Of a DNA stretch of 64,000 nucleotides, positions 13,701-22,065 are shown in pieces. Origin of the DNA: Archivesica marissinica. Its lineage: Eukaryota > Mollusca > Bivalvia > Venerida > Vesicomyidae. Position numbers and translations under genes: made by a program. A model generated the notes under the pieces. It made no database searches, was not told where the DNA came from, and saw only the letters and a list, made by a program, of their open reading frames with translations. The stretch's first letter is position 1; each line of letters begins with the position of its first letter. The DNA is taken from the NCBI GenBank assembly GCA_014843695.1, contig CM026404.1:1260261-1324260 (forward strand), read 5' to 3'.

Positions 13701-16700
13701 CTGAATATGCCCCACTTATGAATCCAAAATCCTCTACTACGTGAAGCCAAATCATACTAGTGTTCAAAGAAAGGTACATAATGTATAATAAAACAAAAAA
13801 TATAAATAAGATAATAAAATGCCATCTCTTACATGAGCAGGACTTGCTAAGCTGGTCTTGTCTCCCTCTTGTATATTCTCAAACAGCTTATCCAACTCAT
13901 TCTTCACCTAGTACAACACAACATGTTTACAACTCATTCTTCACCTAGTACAACACGACATATTTACTTCATATTAGGGATGGCAACGAATAACGATTTC
14001 GCTATTCAAATATTCGATCGAGAAGGTATTCGAATAGTCGATAGAATTCTATCAAAAACTCAAAATCACTCAAGAGTCTCCTCTGGTTCATTTACGTGCA
14101 CGGTGTAAAGCACCGACACGAGACCACGATTCCCATCTGAAAGACTATTAATTTTATTAGGGACAGACAGAGGGTCGAACCTGCGATCACTGGATTACCA
14201 GCCTGGCGTGTTAACCACTGGACTATAGGATGGTCACAGTTTTGACATCATAATTAAATACTACACACCTTAGCACCTACTGCAATTATCCGATTACATG
14301 GCACAAAGTGTCAATTAACACCTGCCAATGCAGCCATGGATGCGACAGCATAATGATTTATTCACACATCCTCTAGCGATTTCTTTTGTATTGGAAGGTT
14401 TTATGATGGTTTCAAAAGAAAACAAAGTATCTGATTTTACTGTCAGTTATATTTCATTTTTGCAAATATATTATTATTTTCCGAATTACGAATACTGGAA
14501 TAGTATTCGAATATTTGTTGCCATCCCTACTTCATATCCATATCACCAAATGTATGTCTATCTTGTACATGTGAAGAGGACCTAAGCAGACATGTGTTAC
14601 AACTATATTCTTGGTATATTAATATTTACAGAATTAAAAATACCGTTAAGTGTATAAAGACAACTCTAGAAATAACGTGATTAGGAACCATCATTCATTA
14701 AAATAAACGTGGTTTGTGAAATCAATCATTGCAATTACATGAACAAAGCACAGGCTTTACAAGTATAATCCTACACAATGCTGCATGCTTGGACATGGAA
14801 TTAAGCGCGTCTACTATACAGTTTAACCCTTTAACTGCCGAATAAATTGGACGGAATGTGCAAACAACATAGATCCAGATCAGCATATGTTATTTGCTAT
14901 TCAGAGAAGTGTTTTAGCTCCACTATCTGAATATCAAACAGCATAGAGCCAGATCAGACAGCATGTTCTGTGCCATCTGATCTGGCTCTATGTTGATTGC
15001 AAAAACGACGTTAGTTGTGATTGACAGGTTAAGGGTTAATTGCTTTCTCTATCATTATTGGGACAGTTAGAGGTGTATTTCGTTCAAATGAATTTAGTTT
15101 CGCTGTATATTACGAGGATGACCCGACTTGCGCAAGCAAAATGTCATCATCATTTAGGAAATATTTGGAATGACTCGATATTATCGAATGCTCATCTACA
15201 ATGTACGCAAATAATTTATCTCTGCATATCATCACATAGAATTCAAGTGACTGTACCTCTGCAGGGGTAAGGTATGTCCGTCGTGGTTGAACAGCAGCAA
15301 TGGAGAAGCTAGCACCATCACATGTTGCCCCGGTAACGGTGCTGGCCGATGGTTGGGTTCCTCCAGTCAAGTAGAAACCGCATGTCTTCAATTTATCCAC
15401 AGCAGTCTTCTGGTGTTCTGGTTTCCCCCACAGGGTGATTTCAACAGGCATAGAGTACGTGTTCTGGGCGCCGAATGGCACAACTCTAAGCAAACAACAA
15501 AATACTCCATACTATTGAATTCCATTTCCAAATTACCTACATTACGGGCATCGCTTACTACAATGGGTATGCTTACATAAACCTAGGAACTAGGCTGTTC
15601 GATATGCGCAGTGGTTAGCGCGCTCACTTCTCACCAATGCAACCCGGGTTCGTGAGATGGTATTCTGGTCGCCAGATCGGACAGGTGGGTTTTCTCCGGG
15701 TACTCCGGTTTCCTCCCACACGAATAACTACATTTACGCTTTCATCCGCGCCAACGAGAGTGATTAATATAAGTTGTTAGAACTTGCTTTGCAATCGGTT
15801 TTTTTAACAATCTTGTAACATGGTATTATGTTTCAGATATTAATTTGTGTACAACATCTTTTGAAGAGCATCTATTCTGCCTCTCCGATTAGTGCAGTGG
15901 TTAGCACGCTCGTTTCTCACCAATGCAACCAGGGTTCGAACCAGGAAGTATGTCAGATGGTCCGGTGGTTGCCAGATCGGACAGGTGGGTTTCTTTTTAA
16001 AGGGCAGGCTTAGTGGGAGGAAACCGGAGCACCCTGAGAAAAATACACCTGTCCAATCTGGCGACCACCATACAATCTCACATACTTCCCGGTCTGAGGA
16101 TCAAACCTGCGTTGCTTTGGTGAGAAGCGAGTGTGCTAACCACTTCTCCCTTGATTGAAGAGCATACCCTTCGGGCACAGGGTAGAACTACCAACCTTCC
16201 GCAAGCCAGATGGATATTTCCTCACATGAAATAATTCACAAGTATGTATACAAATGACAGGTCTACAAGTCTAGTCAGAGATTAAGTAAGATTTCATTTA
16301 CTTACCCTTCCAACCTAGCCAGCCCTTTGTCCATGATAAAGGCCATGGGTTTGGCGAGCTCCCTTTTAATATGTCCCACTTGTACATTGCCAACATTCTT
16401 CACTTTGATGGCATTTATGTCGTAGCGATTCTGTGGCTCACGTTCCAAAGCAACCATCTCTTTTTTATTTACCTACAACACTTACAAACTTTACAAAGTT
16501 ATTTATTCAATGGGTTTGATTTTTTAATTTTGTGAGTTTGTTTTGGGGTTAAATATAACACTGATACTTTCACAGATGCCCTCAATGTGGAAGTTGTGAT
16601 AGCGCAGCGGATGCGCGTTCGCTTCAGGTGCGAAAGGTCTGGAGTTTGAGCCCCGCTGGAGCCATTACGATTGTGCCCTTAGGCAAGGCATTTAAATTCC

Positions 16701-19700
16701 ACATGCCTCTTCTTTCTCCCTCGTGGCGATGGATTCCCTCAGGAATGAGGTCTCGAGAGTGATTAATAAAAGTTGTTAAGAACTTGTTTCACAATCGAGC
16801 TAAAATAAATTTGTATAAACTACAGGTGCCCCTCAATGCAGCATAGCAGTCACTCACATACATCATCCATGTAGAACCACATTTCTTCCACAAGTCAGCT
16901 GGGTAGTTTCCTCCAGTGCCTTTATGGCTGGAGCTAGAGGACAATTTGGGGCAAATACTCTCCCCGAGCTCCCTCAGATTCTCCCTACTTTGGACTCGGG
17001 AGAAGTATATATATATATACAGAGGTTACAAGGCTGTGTCATCAAACTTCTCCCTTATTAACCTTCTCACTACTATGCAGGTCTACAATTAGTCCTGACA
17101 TTTCTTTTGTTCAGGTTTTTGTTGAGGGTAAAGCAACCAAAGCCCGGGAAGTATGCGAGTTGGTACGGTAGTCGCCATCGGACAGGTAGGTTTTCTCCGG
17201 GTACTCCGGTTTCCTCCCACACGAATGACCACATATATGCTTTCATCCGTGCCAACGAGAGTGATTAATATAAGTTGTTAAGACTTGCTTCGCAATCGTT
17301 GTAAAATAAATAAAGTTTAAACTAAAGCAACCAAACTTCTGCAAGCCAGCTGGATAATTTCATCATATGTAAGAAGATGTGAACCTACAGTGGTGAGAGG
17401 CAAGTGCAAGAAGTGAAAAACCTTAACCGCTCGGCAACCCCTGATGGCAATCTAGCACTTTTCATGTATAACTTATACTTACAGTGCCCAAGTAATACTG
17501 CAGGCCTACAATGTGTCCACGCAGAGAACCAAAGCAAATCTCATCATCCAGATCATCACGACCCATCTCATCATCGTCATCATCATCATCATCATCATGG
17601 ATCACCACTGATTGACTCGCCTGCGACAAACTCGCAACGGATGTACCTGAGGAAGAAAATACATTGTATACGGTAGTATTAAACTCACAGAATGAGAAAT
17701 CTTAAGCGGAAATTATTAATTCTTACTGGAGGACCATTTTGTGTTTTGAATCAATGTGTTTTTCTTAATAAGCATGTCATGAAGGTTAGCTATAGATAAG
17801 TTACACCCTCAACAAGGGCCTCTAAAATCGCCGGTCTCCCGGTCCAAGACCAAATTTTAAACTGGCGAAACGAGTGTAGAACCAAAAAGTCATTAAAAAA
17901 AATCGGTCCAGAAAATTGTTGCCAAGAAATCCATCAAATAGATTTTCAAACAAACCTAAATTGGTAAATATAATCTCTTGATAAGGTGTATAATTGTTCA
18001 CACCTGGATTGATATGCAACCTGCTTGACTAATCCATGTTAATTGACCCTATTGTGGGATAATCCAAAAGCCATACATAACCCATCCGAGACATGTTTTG
18101 CCCGAGGCACTAAATTGTCAATAAGATTATAGTCTATAAAAGGGAAGTAACCGCTACGGAGCTTCTTACAGACGGATCTGTAGTCCAGTGGTTAACATGT
18201 TGGACTGGTAATCCAGGGATCGCAGGTTCGATCCCCCATCTGACCATAATAAAATTAAGTCTTTCAGATGGGACGTTAAACCGAGGTTTCGTGTCGGTGC
18301 TTTACACCGTGCACGTAAAAGAACCAGAGGAGATTCTGGAATGGTGTCTGTCTGTATCATTGCACTATCCTCCAAAAATCTAAAATAACTACTCTCTTCA
18401 GGAGGCGTCGCTCATATGGGCAACCGGTAGCGACGATAAATAAGCGTAAAACACACACGGAACTTCTTCACAACAGGTGCGTGTCTAAAAATAGATATGG
18501 AATTTCTGTGTTTTCTAGAAAATTAATTTTACTACACAGTGTGGACTTGTGTGTGTTGATGAGTTGATGCCATAGGCAGCCGATTGCATTGATACGCCCA
18601 TGCAGCTCTGACATATACATGTATGCGGTCAACCCATACCCTATTAACTTGACCCTTGACCACGTCTTACGCCGTAGTACCCCTGGCCGATGTACACAGC
18701 GATTTTCGATTTCAATGAATGACAAGCACTTCACTGTTCAAATGTCAACACACTTTACTATAAAAGCCTTGTTTTTATAACTGATAACAAAAAAACCACA
18801 CCAATTGTTATGTTATGTTATATTTCGGGTTTTACGCCTGCATCAGCACCATTTTGGGCTATATCGCCGGCGGGCAGTTTACTTAACAACACCTTTCCTG
18901 GGCAGGCTCCAGCGGTTAACCAGTACTTGGGTGCACCAACCTCCGTAAGAAACTGCCAACTTTTTCATATAAATGAGACACGGCCTGAGCGGGGCTCGAA
19001 CCCGTGACCATCAGTGATGATAGGTTACAGTGGTATACAAGTCAGCGACCTTAACCACTCGACCACGGAGGCGGACCACACCAATTGTGCTATACAAATA
19101 TGTACAAAAATATTAGAATGACATGGACGCGATTTCTACCTGGACCGATTTGGTTTTGAAAATTTTAGAAGACCTCGAAATATATGATAAAACAACAGGA
19201 GGGAGCATATGAGAGTGCAAGTAAGGGCTCCAGGACGATTTGGGAGTTATCTCCCACAGCTGTCTCACTTCTGTCTATACATACAGAACACTTAATTGCG
19301 TCAACAAATTTCTCCTTTGTACACATTAAATTTCTCCTGACCTTCAGTCATGTAAGCACCCATTTTATGGTCAAAAACCTATAAAACAAAGACCATAAGA
19401 ATGCTAGAGGTAAGATTATAATGAATTCCTTCTATGCCTATTCCATTCTGACTGCGAATCAGTTAGATTTTGCCGACTTGATTACGGAAAAGGCCAGCTA
19501 GATATCGGGTATGTAGTCTGGTGGTTCTTCAGGTAAGTATATCGTACACAAGACATATCGCCAAATTTATCTCTGCTCATGATCACAAGATACAACTACA
19601 GGGCATCTTACATAAATCTGTGTTGGAAACTATGACACGAGTACCGTACACTCTCTGTTACGCCTTACCAAGACCGAAATTCCTCTCAGCCAGATCCTTC

Positions 19701-19834
19701 TGAAGGATCAAACTTAAATACGAGTAGTCCTCCAAGTCCTCCAAGCTCTCTCTGACATGTCTCGAGTAGCGCGAGTTCCCTGTACTTCTCTTCCAACCCC
19801 AACTACTGCTATTTCTCCACCATCCACGCCCCAT
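1638..19834 (-). CDS. HLTF: HLTF-like SNF2/RAD5 family DNA translocase, seven 5' coding exons (partial, continues beyond the left edge)
   Basis: Seen: seven minus-strand blocks (19669-19834, 17483-17646, 16306-16472, 15257-15485, 13833-13907, 8990-9155, 1638-1789) join at GT-AG sites with matching phases into 373 codons without a stop. In order they encode a 55-residue N-terminus, an acidic run, a HIRAN domain (about residues 90-205, starting FGSLRGHIVGLQYY), the SNF2 Q-motif region (TPLYPHQKQALNWM) and the Walker A/motif I (ILADDMGLGKT, lysine about residue 333). Known: HLTF/RAD5 proteins use HIRAN to grip 3' DNA ends, SNF2 motors to reverse stalled replication forks, and a RING finger to polyubiquitinate PCNA, in the nucleus. 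The remaining helicase motifs and RING are outside the window. The order HIRAN then SNF2 with this spacing separates HLTF from SHPRH or other SNF2 proteins. Introns are long and repeat-filled. Confidence 0.93.
1783..3345 (-). repeat. 29-bp minisatellite that contains the HLTF exon 7 acceptor
   Basis: About 54 units of 29 bp. On the minus strand each unit carries a pyrimidine-rich stretch, CTTACAG or ATTACAG, and GTATACTTGC. That is the exon 7 acceptor plus its first ten coding bases, and the true acceptor (cut at 1789/1790) is the terminal unit. Variants alternate between ACTTACAG and AATTACAG. One shortened unit occurs near 3070 and one degenerate unit near 3265. Confidence 0.97.
3526..4957. 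repeat. 37/38-bp minisatellite, about 38 units (HLTF intron 6)
   Basis: Units share GGAGGGGAGCTGATTAAATG and GAATCAGTACCATG. A 1-bp length variant (ATGCATAG versus ATGCTAG) is scattered through the array, mostly in the right half. Confidence 0.97.
5058..5413. repeat. 32-bp minisatellite, about 11 units (HLTF intron 6)
   Basis: Units contain CTTCAAGAGATTTTCATGAT and CTGTAAATAATT. It runs directly into the 23-bp array at 5414. Confidence 0.95.
5414..7143 (-). repeat. 23-bp minisatellite, distal block (HLTF intron 6)
   Basis: Roughly 75 units built on GTTATGGAGCTACGTCTTAC, with shorter units lacking one or a few bases (TATGAGC). It is the same array as 8193-8985, split by the hAT element at 7152-8192. 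On the minus strand every unit reads ATGTAAGA, a donor-like hexamer. Confidence 0.97.
7152..8192. mobile_element. Non-autonomous hAT element, 1041 bp, with perfect 8-bp target duplication
   Basis: The ends are TAGGGGTG and CACCCCTA. The flanks are GTTATGGA at 7144-7151 and GTTATGGA at 8193-8200, so removing the element plus one copy restores the 23-bp array exactly. Near both ends are short palindromic motifs (CTATTGCGATAG, ATCGATGCATCG), the sub-terminal repeats typical of hAT elements. The interior has no convincing transposase reading frame. Established: 8-bp duplications and short TIRs define hAT. Confidence 0.88.
8193..8985 (-). repeat. 23-bp minisatellite, exon-proximal block (abuts HLTF exon 6 donor)
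   Basis: About 34 units of the same repeat as 5414-7143. The last recognisable unit ends within a few bases of the exon 6 donor (cut between 8989 and 8990). Confidence 0.97.
8990..9155 (-). CDS. HLTF: HLTF coding exon 6 (start of SNF2 domain)
   Basis: Acceptor ATTACACAG|GCAATA, donor AGAGGTG|GTACGT, phase 0 in and 1 out. It encodes AIDTPLYPHQKQALNWMIKC, then the LPPFW segment and the SRPESVRGG end that leads into motif I. The Q-motif region of SNF2 translocases precedes Walker A. The donor sits seven bases from a 23-bp minisatellite. Confidence 0.95.
9291..9561 (+). mobile_element. tRNA-headed SINE (family A), full length
   Basis: The head has an A-box-like GGGTCGAGTGGTTA and a B-box GGGTTCGAGCCCC. 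A shared body follows, then an A/T-rich end. Flanking direct repeats CTCATGCTCCG lie at 9280-9290 and 9562-9572. A reverse copy sits at 18809-19074. Confidence 0.85.
9640..9926. mobile_element. Candidate MITE with hAT-like ends
   Basis: The ends are inverted (GGCTCATTCTAG at 9642-9653 and CTAGAATGAGCC at 9912-9923), preceded by CAG and followed by GTG. The flanks are only imperfectly alike, so the target duplication is not proven. No coding capacity. Confidence 0.5.
10161..10777. repeat. 89-bp tandem repeat, 7 units (HLTF intron 5)
   Basis: Units are nearly identical. Each begins CCACGCAGTTCCTTAATTGA and ends near TACGTAACGTATTACATAAA. The period of 89 is read from successive CCACGCAG starts at 10161, 10250 and 10339. 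Confidence 0.97.
10778..11215. other. Unique intronic DNA (HLTF intron 5)
   Basis: No exon, RNA gene or clean mobile-element ends seen. The part near 11060-11130 (GTGAAGTTTCATGATGATTG) has the look of an old dispersed repeat, but this could not be tested here. Confidence 0.4.
11216..13395. repeat. Composite minisatellite with four unit lengths (26, 37, 33, 47 bp)
   Basis: All units share the 20-bp core GGTAACTGACATGGACTGGT (GGTAACCCACATGGACTGGT in the left part). From left to right the linkers give 26-bp units (about 11216-11845), 37-bp units (about 11846-12370), 33-bp units (about 12371-13130) and 47-bp units (about 13131-13395). A few 26-bp and 37-bp units mix at the boundary. Confidence 0.96.
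13430..13622 (+). mobile_element. SINE family C, 5'-truncated
   Basis: Shares the body GTGCCCTTAGGCAAGGCATT and the tail GAGAGTGATTAATATAA...TTTGTATAAACTA with the full-length copy at 16588-16821. The tRNA head is missing. Confidence 0.75.
13833..13907 (-). CDS. HLTF: HLTF coding exon 5 (25-codon linker exon)
   Basis: Acceptor TACTAG|GTGAAG, donor CAT|GTAAGA, phase 0 on both sides. It encodes VKNELDKLFENIQEGDKTS and six more residues, matching the linker helix just before the helicase domain of HLTF (the ..FDKLFEDL.. segment in human). It is too short for ORF finders. The acceptor and the first 15 exonic bases are duplicated 37 bp upstream of it. Confidence 0.88.
13894..13957 (-). repeat. 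37-bp duplication of the HLTF exon 5 acceptor
   Basis: AACTCATTCTTCACCTAGTA, followed by CAACAC, occurs at 13894 and again at 13931. On the minus strand each copy is an acceptor (TACTAG) plus GTGAAGAATGAGTTG. The downstream one is the true exon start (13907). The other is a decoy. Confidence 0.9.
13975..14529. mobile_element. hAT-type MITE, 555 bp, with perfect 8-bp target duplication
   Basis: Ends TAGGGATGGCAAC and GTTGCCATCCCTA are perfect inverted repeats. Flanks are CTTCATAT at 13967-13974 and 14530-14537. Sub-terminal TATTCGAATA-like motifs follow each end. A SINE fragment (about 14079-14237) lies inside. No transposase. Confidence 0.9.
14079..14237 (-). mobile_element. SINE family E fragment nested in the hAT MITE
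   Basis: In reverse orientation it matches the head and body of the SINE at 18168-18457: B-box GATCGCAGGTTCGA-like, then TTTCAGATGGGA-like, TGTCGGTGCTTTACACCGTG and CCAGAGGAGA. The 3' end is missing. Confidence 0.75.
14821..15038. mobile_element. MITE-like palindromic element
   Basis: Outer ends TTTAACCCTTTAAC and GTTAAGGGTTAA are inverted. Inside, a perfect 17-bp stem CATAGAGCCAGATCAGA (14942-14958) is repeated in reverse at 14976-14992 around a short loop, with a further related half-site near 14870. No coding capacity. Confidence 0.6.
15257..15485 (-). CDS. HLTF: HLTF coding exon 4 (end of HIRAN and linker)
   Basis: Acceptor GCTTAG|AGTTGT, donor GCAGAG|GTACAG, phase 2 in and 0 out. VVPFGAQNTYSMPVEITLWG completes the HIRAN fold. 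The rest (GTQPSASTVTG..., AAVQPRRTYLTPAE) is the linker toward the helicase domain. Confidence 0.93.
15589..15810 (+). mobile_element. SINE family B copy
   Basis: tRNA-like head (GCAGTGGTTAGCGCGCTC, then a damaged GGGTTCG B-box), body GTTTTCTCCGGGTACTCCGG, and tail GAGAGTGATTAATATAAGTT followed by AACTTGCTTTGCAATCG. Confidence 0.8.
15884..16010 (+). mobile_element. SINE family B, head half, left arm of an inverted pair
   Basis: Contains GCAGTGGTTAGCACGCTCG, the B-box GGGTTCGAACC, and GATCGGACAGGTGGGTTT. It breaks off there, next to a reverse copy. Confidence 0.75.
16014..16155 (-). mobile_element. SINE family B, head half, right arm of an inverted pair
   Basis: Reverse-orientation copy of the same SINE region (GGAGGAAACCGG, CACCTGTCCAATCTGGCGAC, AGAAGCGAGTGTGCTAACCA). 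Together with 15884-16010 it makes an inverted repeat of about 130-bp arms. Confidence 0.75.
16306..16472 (-). CDS. HLTF: HLTF coding exon 3 (HIRAN core)
   Basis: Acceptor GTTGTAG|GTAAAT, donor GAAGG|GTAAGT, phase 0 in and 2 out. The product carries EMVALEREPQNRYDINAIKV and VGHIKRELA, the most diagnostic HIRAN block of HLTF. The Tyr-Asp pair (RYDINA) and the Gly-His of VGHIK are kept. Confidence 0.95.
16588..16821 (+). mobile_element. SINE family C, full length
   Basis: tRNA-like head TGATAGCGCAGCGGATGCGC with B-box-like GAGTTTGAGCCCC, body GTGCCCTTAGGCAAGGCATT, tail as in family B. Imperfect flanking repeats (ACAGATGCCCTCAATG / ACAGGTGCCCCTCAATG) lie at 16572-16587 and 16822 onward. Confidence 0.85.
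17139..17325 (+). mobile_element. SINE family B, 5'-truncated
   Basis: Body TTTTCTCCGGGTACTCCGGT and CCTCCCACACGAATGACC, then tail GAGAGTGATTAATATAAGTT and GCAATCGTTGTAAAATAAAT. The head is largely lost. Confidence 0.8.
17483..17646 (-). CDS. HLTF: HLTF coding exon 2 (acidic run and start of HIRAN)
   Basis: Acceptor TTCCTCAG|GT, donor ACT|GTAAGT, phase 1 in and 0 out. A run of Asp codons (an imperfect GAT/GAC microsatellite, seen as CATCAT repeats on the plus strand near 17577-17597) precedes DDEICFGSLRGHIVGLQYY. The last part matches the first strand of the HIRAN domain of HLTF. Confidence 0.9.
18168..18457 (+). mobile_element. SINE family E, full length
   Basis: tRNA-like head GTAGTCCAGTGGTTAACATG with B-box GCAGGTTCGATCC, body TCAGATGGGACGTTAAACCG and GTCGGTGCTTTACACCGTGC, tail GCGACGATAAATAAGCGTAA and an (AC)n end. 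Near-identical flanks CGGAGCTTCTT (18157-18167) and CGGAACTTCTT (18458-18468). Confidence 0.87.
18809..19074 (-). mobile_element. SINE family A, full length, reverse
   Basis: Reverse copy of 9291-9561. Perfect 14-bp flanking repeats ACCACACCAATTGT lie at 18795-18808 and 19075-19088. The head is at the right end (CGAACCCGTGACC, ACCACTCGACC). Confidence 0.9.
19669..19834 (-). CDS. HLTF: HLTF coding exon 1 (N-terminus)
   Basis: Begins at an ATG (MGRGWW...) three bases inside what looks like an acceptor (TTGCAG|ATA-ATG), so an upstream untranslated exon is likely. It ends LAERNFGLG at donor G|GTAAGG in phase 1, which fits the two leading bases of exon 2. The residues are rich in Ser, Arg and Trp with an acidic stretch (ESLEDLEDY). 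Human HLTF also has a poorly conserved N-terminus, so the assignment rests on phase, strand and position. Confidence 0.7.
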
Positions 19835-19967
19835 TATCTGCAAAAGATTGTAAGTAATAGGTTATAAAATTGACTTTCAATGATGTGTGTTTTACTGTTT
19901 AGGCAGAATGGTCTTACATTGTCATTTGTGTTCTTCCTTGGTGAAACTTTTTATTTTATACTTTTAT

Positions 19968-20190
19968 TTATTTTACAATGATTGCGAAGCAAGTTTTAAC
20001 AACTTATATTAATCACTCTCGTTGGCTCGGATGAAAGCATATATGTGGTCATTCATGTGGGAGGAAACCGGAGTACCCGGAGAAAACCCACCTGTCCGAT
20101 CTGGCGACCATCGTACCATCTCACATACTTCCCTGTCCGAGGATCGAACCCGGGTCGCATTGGTGAGAAGCGAGCGCGCTAACCACTGCG
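19968..20190 (-). mobile_element. SINE family B, full length, reverse
   Basis: Reversed tail (ACTTATATTAATCACTCTCG), body (AACCGGAGTACCCGGAGAAA), B-box (GGATCGAACCCGGGT) and head (GAGCGCGCTAACCACTGCG). It lies just upstream of HLTF exon 1. Confidence 0.85.
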
Positions 20191-20321
20191 TGGGAGTTCA
20201 TGTCCGAAAAGCTTCAAAATATTGGTCAGAAATCTCGCCATCAGATCAGGATGGAAAGTGTCACATTCAGGATGGAAAGTGTCACATTTTTCAAGTGTAG
20301 ATATTTGGACTAAACAGTGGC

Positions 20322-20450
20322 CCGGCTAGCTCAGTTGGTAGAGCTGTCCGACTAGTGTTTGGGAGGTCGTGGGTTGGAGTCCCACGTCGGGTCACTAACT
20401 TTTCCGCTCTTTCTTTGCTTGGTCACTTTAATGGACGAGGATATATGGTA
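20322..20450 (+). mobile_element. tRNA-Lys-derived SINE (family D)
   Basis: The head GGCCCGGCTAGCTCAGTTGG, TAGAGC, then GGAGGTCGTGGGTTGGAGTC and CCACGTCGGG closely follows a tRNA-Lys. The anticodon arm no longer pairs well and the B-box has GGTTGG for GGTTCG. A shared tail CACTAACTTTTCCGCTC and TTTGCTTGGTCACTTTA follows. A second start of the same head is at 20548-20572. Confidence 0.75.
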
Positions 20451-20653
20451 CGGGCAAAGAAGTAGGGGTGCGGCTCCAGGAATCGGAGTGTGGCTCCTAA
20501 AGAATAACAGAGGGAAGAGTGTAGTGTATTTCCATGTGGGTAGAACAGCGGCCCGGCTAGCTCAGTTGGTATCCTCTAGTGTCCTCAAATCGTGATACCT
20601 TCATTTTCGTTACCCCGTAAGTATTTACAATACTGCACGCGGTCGGTGTTTTC

Positions 20654-20668
20654 TGACGTCACCAATCA
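20654..20668. promoter_or_regulatory. CRE plus CCAAT motif pair, candidate HLTF promoter element
   Basis: A perfect palindromic TGACGTCA (20654-20661) is followed at once by CCAATCA (20662-20668). Full CREs and CCAAT boxes are typical of animal promoters. The site is about 820 bp upstream of the HLTF ATG exon in unique DNA. That it drives HLTF is an inference from position. Confidence 0.4.
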
Positions 20669-20674
20669 GGAATA

Positions 20675-22040
20675 GATAGTGTCAAAGGTCATTTTCCATA
20701 TTTGGCAACAAAAATGCTCCGTATAATCGTTGGAGGCGTAAGATATCGGTTATTTTCCTTGGATTGGTATAAAACATGCTATCTTTCATAATGCAATATT
20801 GCATCACCATTTGTCCATTTGATTTACTGCAAAATATTGACCATTTCCAGTTTTGTTTTGCGTTGTCTGATTTGTTTACCTACCTGTCATTTAATGTGAA
20901 GGTCAAAATAGACTGGGTTACAATTTTAATTAGTGTAAGGGGAGATAGTTTTGGAGACTTCTCTTATTAGCAACCACCACGCATCTCGCAATCGGTGTTC
21001 CGATAAAAAACTGACCCCAAAATATGTCCTGTGTATTACGGTCTTGTATGAACAGAGCAAAGGCTTTCCGATTGAAATATTTGCATAAGTGGGAGGAGAT
21101 ATGACCAAATATGGCGTATATGCCCATTTGGCTGTTACGCAGTATATATTTACAGTTCAAAACCGAAAGTGAAAATTTCAAATATCATAAATTTGTCCAA
21201 AACGGCCATATACGCTAATGAAATTGGTATTTTATGATAGATATATCAGTATTCTTTTCATTCTGGGCACTTCCAAGAATGTAATTTGACGTATATCCTG
21301 TGTATTTGGCTCGCATCCGAGTGACATGACAAGTCTCACCTGACAAGGGAAGTAATCAAACTTAACTATTACCAATATTCCACTTCCGCCGTCGTAATCG
21401 TAATTCATGCAGAGTAAAAAAAACATTAACATATTGCAAAGTGTGTCCTTCTCTCAAGCTCGATTGAGGTATAAATAGATACGGTATTGTGGTTTGGAAT
21501 AAACGCAAATATGCATTTGCGCTCACTGAAGATTAATTAGCTTGTATTTGCAATTTTCTAAAATCAAAATGGCTGTTCGTACACAGTTCATTCGTACTCG
21601 GTTACCGTACACCGTTCATTCGTACTCGGTTACGAGTCGGTATATTAAAACTATATTAATTTATAAGTGTGTTGTAAGTACTGTGTGCATAAAATTGTTA
21701 CAGAACAGGTGAGAAATGTTTATAGAAGAACATAACACTGACTACTATGTAGAATACCGTTTCATGATCAAGTAATAAGCTGGGGTCAACTTTTTTAAGA
21801 AATTGAAAATCAAGCCTTTTCTGACTGCAATTTTTCATCATTTACAAGTCCATTAATTTCAAAATTTGTGGTGTAACAAAGTTAAACTATACATTTTTGC
21901 AAATGGTTTGATGAGATCTACCAGAAAATGTATAGTTTTACATGTATTATAGCTGTTAATAAAATCATTGAATGTTGCTACTCTTATATTGTTTTGAGGT
22001 CCATACAGTGGTTTGCTGTCATCGTCAACTTAAAAAATTA
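20675..22040. other. Unique intergenic DNA
   Basis: A/T-rich, no supported exon. A short imperfect duplication (TTCATTCGTACTCGGTTAC) occurs near 21588 and 21619. Open frames are short and have no recognisable domain. Confidence 0.5.
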
Positions 22041-22065
22041 CAGGCAATATTCATCAACAGCCCTT

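Noticed and set aside
20323..20397. Functional tRNA-Lys gene
   Set aside because: The B-box is altered (GGTTGG), the anticodon arm does not pair properly, and the same 3' tail occurs at 22512-22612. It is a SINE head.
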